Part shown: piece after piece, positions 59,726-64,000 of the stretch
How positions within the stretch are numbered: the first letter of the stretch is position 1
Layout of the letters: each line of letters starts with the position of its first letter
Source: Sphingomonas sp. A2-49
GTDB lineage: Bacteria > Pseudomonadota > Alphaproteobacteria > Sphingomonadales > Sphingomonadaceae
DNA length: 64,000 nt
Assembly: GCF_025548555.1 (NCBI RefSeq)
Contig: NZ_JAJLPA010000009.1
Coordinates: 53,398 to 117,397 of the forward strand
Reading direction: 5' to 3'
Notes under the pieces: model-generated
The model's input: only the letters and a program-made list of their open reading frames with translations
What the model was told of the DNA's origin: nothing
Databases searched by the model: none
Made by a program: the position numbers and the translations under genes

Positions 59726-61467
59726 CAGCCGCGCGGCCCCTTGCGATAGGGCTTGGCCTGGTGACGGGCGGGTGCCGCGCCGGTGCGCGGACGGCCGGCA
59801 TTGTCGCGCGGCGGGCGCGGGCCACGATCGCCGCCGCCGCTGCCGCCGGCTTCGCGCGGGTTGCCGGTGAAGGGCACGATCTGGAGGCTGCCCTCGTCGC
59901 TTTCCGGATTGGCGGTGCGCTGGACGCTGGCGAGGACGCGGTCTGCGACCGTGCGCGGCACCTCGAACAGCGTGTCGTTGGGATTGATCCGGATCGCCCC
60001 GATCTCCGCCTTGGTGATGTGGCCGCGGCGGCAGATCAGGGGCAGCAGCCAGCGCGGATCGGCGTTCTGGCGGCGACCGATGTCCATGCGGAACCACACC
60101 GTGTCGTCGAACCCCGGGCGGTGCCCCTGCGTCCGGTCGGTCTGGCCTGCGCCGGGTGCCGCGGAATCGAGCAGGTCCTCCGCCTGCGGCATCAGCGCGC
60201 GGTGCGCATGGACCAGCGCGGCGGCGATGTCCTCCGCCGACTTTTCGGCCATCAGGCGCGTGGCGAGCTCGCGATCCTCGTCATCGAATTCGATCGGCGC
60301 AAGCAGCGTGGTGATGAGCCGCTCGCGATCCTGCTTGCGGATGTCGTCGGCGCTGGGGGCGGGGATCCAGTCGCAGGCGATCTTGGCCTGCTTCAGCATC
60401 ATGTCGACGCGGCGGCGGCGCGGGTAGGGCACGATCAGCACGGCCGTGCCCTTCTTGCCGGCGCGCCCCGTGCGGCCCGAACGGTGCTGGAGCGTTTCCG
60501 CATCGCGCGGCATCTCGACATGGACGACGAGGCTGAGCGAGGGCAGGTCGATGCCGCGCGCGGCGACGTCGGTCGCGACGCAGACGCGCGCACGCCGGTC
60601 GCGCAGCGCCTGGAGCGCGGAGTTGCGCTCGCTCTGGCTGTGCTCGCCCGACAGCGCCACCGCGGCGAAACCGCGCTCGACCAGGCTGGCGTGCAGGTGG
60701 CGGACGTTGTCGCGGGTCGCGCAGAACAGCATCGCCGTCTCCGCCTCGTGGAAGCGGAGCAGGTTGATGACGGCATGCTCGATGTCCGCGGGGGCGACGG
60801 TGACCGCCTGATAGGCGATGTCGCCATGGCCGCGATCCTCGCCCACGGTCGAGATGCGCAGCGCGTCGCGCTGGTAGCGCTTGGCGAGCGCGACGATCGG
60901 CCGCGGCATGGTGGCCGAGAACATCAGCGTGCGCCGTTCGGTCGGCGAGGCGTCGAGGATCCCCTCGAGGTCTTCGCGGAAGCCCATGTCGAGCATCTCG
61001 TCCGCCTCGTCGAGCACCGCGACGCGCAGCGCCGACAGGTCGAGCGCGCCGCGCTCGAGGTGGTCGCGCAGCCGGCCCGGCGTACCGACGACGATATGCG
61101 CGCCGTGGCTGAGCGAGCGGCGCTCCTTGCTGGCATCCATGCCGCCGACGCAGGTCGCGATGCGGGCATGCGCGCCCTTGTACAGCCACATCAGCTCGCG
61201 GCTGACCTGGAGCGCGAGTTCGCGGGTCGGCGCGATGATGAGCGCGAGCGGCAGGCCGGGGGGCGGCAGCGTGCCGTCCGCCATCAGCTCGCCCGCCATG
61301 GCGAGGCCGAAGGCGACGGTCTTGCCCGAACCGGTCTGGGCCGAGACGACGAGGTCGCGCCCCATCGCTTCGGGTTCGATCACCGAACCCTGGACGGCGG
61401 TGGGTGCGGTATAGCCGCGTGCGACGAGCGCTTCGGCGAGAAGCGGGGGCAAGGAGGAAAATGGCAT
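59725..61467 (-). CDS. DEAD-box RNA helicase (DbpA/CsdA-like)
   Basis: 580 residues. Q-motif region, AQTGSGKT, PTRELA, TPGRL, VLDEADEMLDMGF, FSATM, ATDVAARGID and HRSGRTGRAGK are all present. After the helicase core a DbpA-type RNA-binding domain follows (WFRMDIGRRQNADPRWLLPL, ITKAEIGAIRI) and an Arg/Gly/Pro-rich tail. It probably acts in 50S assembly or cold-shock RNA remodelling. The tail overlaps the DUF188 gene by one base. Confidence 0.93.
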   Translation of the reverse strand: MPFSSLPPLLAEALVARGYTAPTAVQGSVIEPEAMGRDLVVSAQTGSGKTVAFGLAMAGELMADGTLPPPGLPLALIIAPTRELALQVSRELMWLYKGAHARIATCVGGMDASKERRSLSHGAHIVVGTPGRLRDHLERGALDLSALRVAVLDEADEMLDMGFREDLEGILDASPTERRTLMFSATMPRPIVALAKRYQRDALRISTVGEDRGHGDIAYQAVTVAPADIEHAVINLLRFHEAETAMLFCATRDNVRHLHASLVERGFAAVALSGEHSQSERNSALQALRDRRARVCVATDVAARGIDLPSLSLVVHVEMPRDAETLQHRSGRTGRAGKKGTAVLIVPYPRRRRVDMMLKQAKIACDWIPAPSADDIRKQDRERLITTLLAPIEFDDEDRELATRLMAEKSAEDIAAALVHAHRALMPQAEDLLDSAAPGAGQTDRTQGHRPGFDDTVWFRMDIGRRQNADPRWLLPLICRRGHITKAEIGAIRINPNDTLFEVPRTVADRVLASVQRTANPESDEGSLQIVPFTGNPREAGGSGGGDRGPRPPRDNAGRPRTGAAPARHQAKPYRKGPRG

Positions 61468-61747
61468 TCGGGCAACCTAAATGGAAGCGGCGCCCCGACA
61501 GCATGGCGACGAGGCCAGAACTGGGGCGCGGCAGGGACAGTACGATCGCGATTTCAGAAAATCGCGGGCCAATGCGGGTGGCAGTCGGCGGGCATGTGGC
61601 GCTTGTCTCGCGCGCATCATGGCCGTTGCCATATCCCCTTGAAGACCCTGCACCGCCATTGATCGCGAAGCCGAGGCCGAGCGAGGCCGCGGGGCCCACA
61701 TAGGCGAAAATGCTGCGATGCGCAACTCGGTGGGCTGGCTTGCCGTG

Positions 61748-62926
61748 TCAGAGCGCCTGCGCAGCCGCCCATCCGCTGGCCCAGGCCCATTGGAAATTGT
61801 ACCCGCCCAGCCAGCCGGTGACGTCGACCGCCTCGCCGATCGCATGCAGTCCGGGGACGCGGCGCGCCTCCAGCGTCTGCGACGACAGGTCGGCGGTGCT
61901 GATGCCGCCGGCGGTCACTTCGGCCTTGGCGAATCCTTCGCTGCCGTTGGGGGTGAAGGGCCAGCCCGACAGTCGGCGGGCGGCCTCGTCGAGGCGGCGA
62001 TCGGGAGTGTTGGCGAGGTCGCCGGTCAGCGCGAGGCGGTCGGCGAGCGCCTCGGCAAGGCGGTCGGGAAGGGTCGCGGCAAGCGCGCGGCGCGCGGTCG
62101 TGCGCGGGCTGGCGCGCTTGGCGGCGACCAGCCAGTCGGGCGTGGCGTCGGGGAGGAAATCGATCGCGATCGGTTCGCGCGCACGCCAATAGCTGGAGAC
62201 TTGCAGGATCGCCGGACCGGACAGGCCGCGATGGGTGAACAGCGCCGCCTCGCGGAAGCGCGCCTTGCCCGCGCTCGCCACCACCTCCGCCGCGACGCCC
62301 GACAGCGTGCGGAACAGCGCCTCGTCGCCGCCCAGCGTCAGCGGAACGAGCGCGGGGCGGGGCTCGACCACCTTCAGTCCGAAGCGCCGCGCGATGTCGT
62401 AGGCGAATCCGGAGGCGCCGAGCTTCGGGATCGACGGGCCGCCGGTGGCGATCACCAGCTGAGGCGCGGCGACCGTGCGCCGCCCCAGCGTCAGCGTGAA
62501 GGCGGTGCCGTCGTGCCCGACCTCCCCGACCGGCGTGCCGAACGCGCGCTCGACGCGGCCGACCTCGCATTCGCCGAGCAGCATCGCGACGATCTGGCGC
62601 GCCGATCCGTCGCAGAACAGCTGGCCCAGCGTCTTTTCGTGCCACGCGATGCCGTGGCGTTCGACCAGCGCGACGAAGTCGGACGCGGTATAGCGGCCGA
62701 GCGCCGATTTTGCGAAATGCGGGTTGGCGGACAGATACCGGTCGGGCGCGGTGTGCAGGTTGGTGAAGTTGCAGCGGCCGCCGCCCGAGATGACGATCTT
62801 CCTGCCCGCTTCGTCGGCGTGATCGACGAGCAATATGCGCCGGCCGCGCTGGCCGGCGACGGCGGCGCACATCAGGCCGGCGGCACCGGCACCGAGGACG
62901 ATCGCATCATAGGGGGCAGGGGACAT
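61748..62926 (-). CDS. NAD(P)/FAD-dependent oxidoreductase, BaiN/HI0933 type
   Basis: 392 residues from ATG 62926. FAD motif YDAIVLGAGAAGLMCAAVAG, then GRKIVISGGGRCNFTN, the family mark. GGPSIPKLGASGFAYDIARR and FTHRGLSGPAILQVSSYW, and the end GIS...GLHAIGEAVDVTGWLGGYNFQ also fit. These flavoproteins are widespread; the bile-acid reductase BaiN is one named member. Physiological substrate here is unknown. Divergent from the CitE-like gene. Confidence 0.93.
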   Translation of the reverse strand: MSPAPYDAIVLGAGAAGLMCAAVAGQRGRRILLVDHADEAGRKIVISGGGRCNFTNLHTAPDRYLSANPHFAKSALGRYTASDFVALVERHGIAWHEKTLGQLFCDGSARQIVAMLLGECEVGRVERAFGTPVGEVGHDGTAFTLTLGRRTVAAPQLVIATGGPSIPKLGASGFAYDIARRFGLKVVEPRPALVPLTLGGDEALFRTLSGVAAEVVASAGKARFREAALFTHRGLSGPAILQVSSYWRAREPIAIDFLPDATPDWLVAAKRASPRTTARRALAATLPDRLAEALADRLALTGDLANTPDRRLDEAARRLSGWPFTPNGSEGFAKAEVTAGGISTADLSSQTLEARRVPGLHAIGEAVDVTGWLGGYNFQWAWASGWAAAQAL

Positions 62927-63001
62927 GCGCGCCGCCCTAACCGCTCGGCCGGCGATTGTCTTCCGCCGTGGCCGCGCTACGACCATGGCATGGAGACGGG
63001 A

Positions 63002-63832
63002 ATGAGACTGCGGTCGCTGCTGTTCGTGCCGGGCGATCGGCCCGAGCGATTCGCGAAGGCGGCGGCAAGCGGCGCGGATGCGGTGATCCTCGACCTCGAG
63101 GATTCGGTTGCGGCCGCGGGCAAGGCGGCGGCGCGCGAGGCGGTGGCACGCTGGCTGCGCGAACCGGCGACGGTGCCGCGGTTCGTGCGGGTCAATCCGC
63201 TGGGCAGCGACGGGCTCGCCGACGATCTGGTCGCGGCGCGGGGCGCCGGCGGCGTGATGCTGCCCAAGTCGGAATGCGCCGGGGACGTCGCGACGCTGGT
63301 CGCGGCGATGGGGGACGGCGCCGTGCCGGTGCTGCCGGTGGCGACCGAGACGCCGCTCGCGGTCTTCGGGCTCGGTGGCTATCGCGCGGTGGCGGACAGG
63401 CTGGCCGGGCTGACCTGGGGCGCGGAGGATCTGCCCGCCGCGATCGGCGCGTCGAGCGCGCGCGAGGCCGATGGGCGCTACACCGCACCGTACGAAATGG
63501 TGCGGACGCTGGCGCTGATGGGGGCGCATGCCGCCGGCGTCGCGGCGATCGAGACGGTCTATCCGGCGATCCGCGACCCGGGCGGGCTGGCGGCCTATGC
63601 GGCCCGCGGCGCGCGCGACGGCTTCACGGGCATGATGGCGATCCATCCCGCGCAGGTGGCGGTCATCAATGCGGCGTTTTCGCCGAGCGAGGCGGCGCTG
63701 GCGGACGCGCGTGCGGTGGTTGCGGCCTTTGCGGCCAATCCGGGGGCAGGGGCGTTGCAGCTCGACGGGCGGATGATCGACGCGCCGCACCTGAAACAGG
63801 CGCTCGCGCTGCTGACACGCGCGGGAGAATAG
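63002..63832 (+). CDS. HpcH/HpaI aldolase/citrate lyase-like (CitE) protein
   Basis: 276 residues from ATG 63002, with GGAG 7 bases upstream; ATG 62990 is an alternative. RSLLFVPGDRPERFAKAAAS then AVILDLEDSVA carry the substrate/metal Asp and Glu. GVMLPKSE and TWGAEDLPAAIG hold further metal ligands. CitE-like folds act as beta-lyases or thioesterases on CoA esters (malyl-, citramalyl-CoA). No CitD or CitF is near, so it is not a true citrate lyase subunit. Confidence 0.92.
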   Translation: MRLRSLLFVPGDRPERFAKAAASGADAVILDLEDSVAAAGKAAAREAVARWLREPATVPRFVRVNPLGSDGLADDLVAARGAGGVMLPKSECAGDVATLVAAMGDGAVPVLPVATETPLAVFGLGGYRAVADRLAGLTWGAEDLPAAIGASSAREADGRYTAPYEMVRTLALMGAHAAGVAAIETVYPAIRDPGGLAAYAARGARDGFTGMMAIHPAQVAVINAAFSPSEAALADARAVVAAFAANPGAGALQLDGRMIDAPHLKQALALLTRAGE

Positions 63833-63920
63833 GGGGTCGGGCGAGGGGGCTCTCGGACCCGCGATGATCGCCGACGTCCGAGCCGGTGATTCCGCGGAGG
63901 GAGGGTCGAGCGCCAACATC

Positions 63921-63960
63921 GGCGCCAGGCGCGTTGCGGGCCCCGTCAGGCGCCTTTTTT
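63921..63960 (+). terminator. possible terminator near window edge
   Basis: GGCGCC at 63921-63926 can pair with GGCGCC at 63949-63954, followed by TTTTTT (63955-63960). The inner loop is partly structured and the stem is short and self-complementary. It lies about 90 bp past the CitE-like stop; the region 63833-64000 has no gene that I can support. Confidence 0.45.
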
Positions 63961-64000
63961 GCTGCGCTGCCAAAAATCTGCAATTTCCGTATTGACGGTT

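Overview
The window is a high-GC alphaproteobacterial chromosome segment, most likely from Sphingomonas or a close relative. The signs are a PEPxxWA-CTERM protein, HWE-type histidine kinases, a biliverdin-type bacteriophytochrome, an alphaproteobacterial LexA box (GTTC-N7-GTTC), and RpoB/RpoC of alphaproteobacterial length. All calls come from reading the sequence and its translations. No database search was run.

1-10.4 kb is the late end of a prophage or GTA-like element. It holds the C-terminal part of a large tail protein, small membrane (holin-like) proteins, a NlpC/P60-type lysin, a 44-residue protein, a GTA-type spike base protein, and two large putative glycan-active spike proteins (an SGNH/SASA-type esterase with a Calx-beta module, and a glycosidase-like TIM-barrel protein). 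On the opposite strand lie a small HTH protein and a Cys-rich protein behind a perfect LexA box. A gap of about 300 bp before the lysin holds three consecutive hairpins.

10.4-16.4 kb is an accessory region with lower GC. It has a HEPN-like gene overlapping an unknown gene, an unknown reverse-strand gene, a 5' half-tRNA-Val flanked by 9-bp repeats, a DUF2939 protein, a stand-alone AAA-type ATPase and a weak GIY-YIG-like ORF. The 15.6-16.4 kb stretch has no supportable gene.

16.4-34.6 kb is chromosomal and rich in signalling genes. It contains an HWE kinase with a single-domain regulator, a GH92 mannosidase, an HNH protein, RsgA, a PEP-CTERM protein, a KaiC-like ATPase coupled to a hybrid histidine kinase, a DUF47-Pit phosphate module, a heme oxygenase / GGDEF / bacteriophytochrome cluster, and a metallophosphoesterase.

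35-55 kb holds the rplK-rplA, rplJ-rplL and rpoB-rpoC blocks on the minus strand. Plus-strand accessory genes separate them: a Pro/Thr-rich membrane protein and a PAS-chemoreceptor between rplL and rpoB, and PhoX, PilZ and SDR genes between rplA and rplJ. Each block has its own terminator or leader signal. A Pho-box-like triple repeat precedes phoX. dinB lies upstream of rplK, where nusG/secE would be expected.

55-64 kb has tRNA-Pro and tRNA-Arg, a nicotinamide riboside transporter-kinase pair, lepA, a small secreted protein, a DEAD-box helicase overlapping a DUF188 gene, a BaiN-like flavoprotein and a CitE-like lyase.
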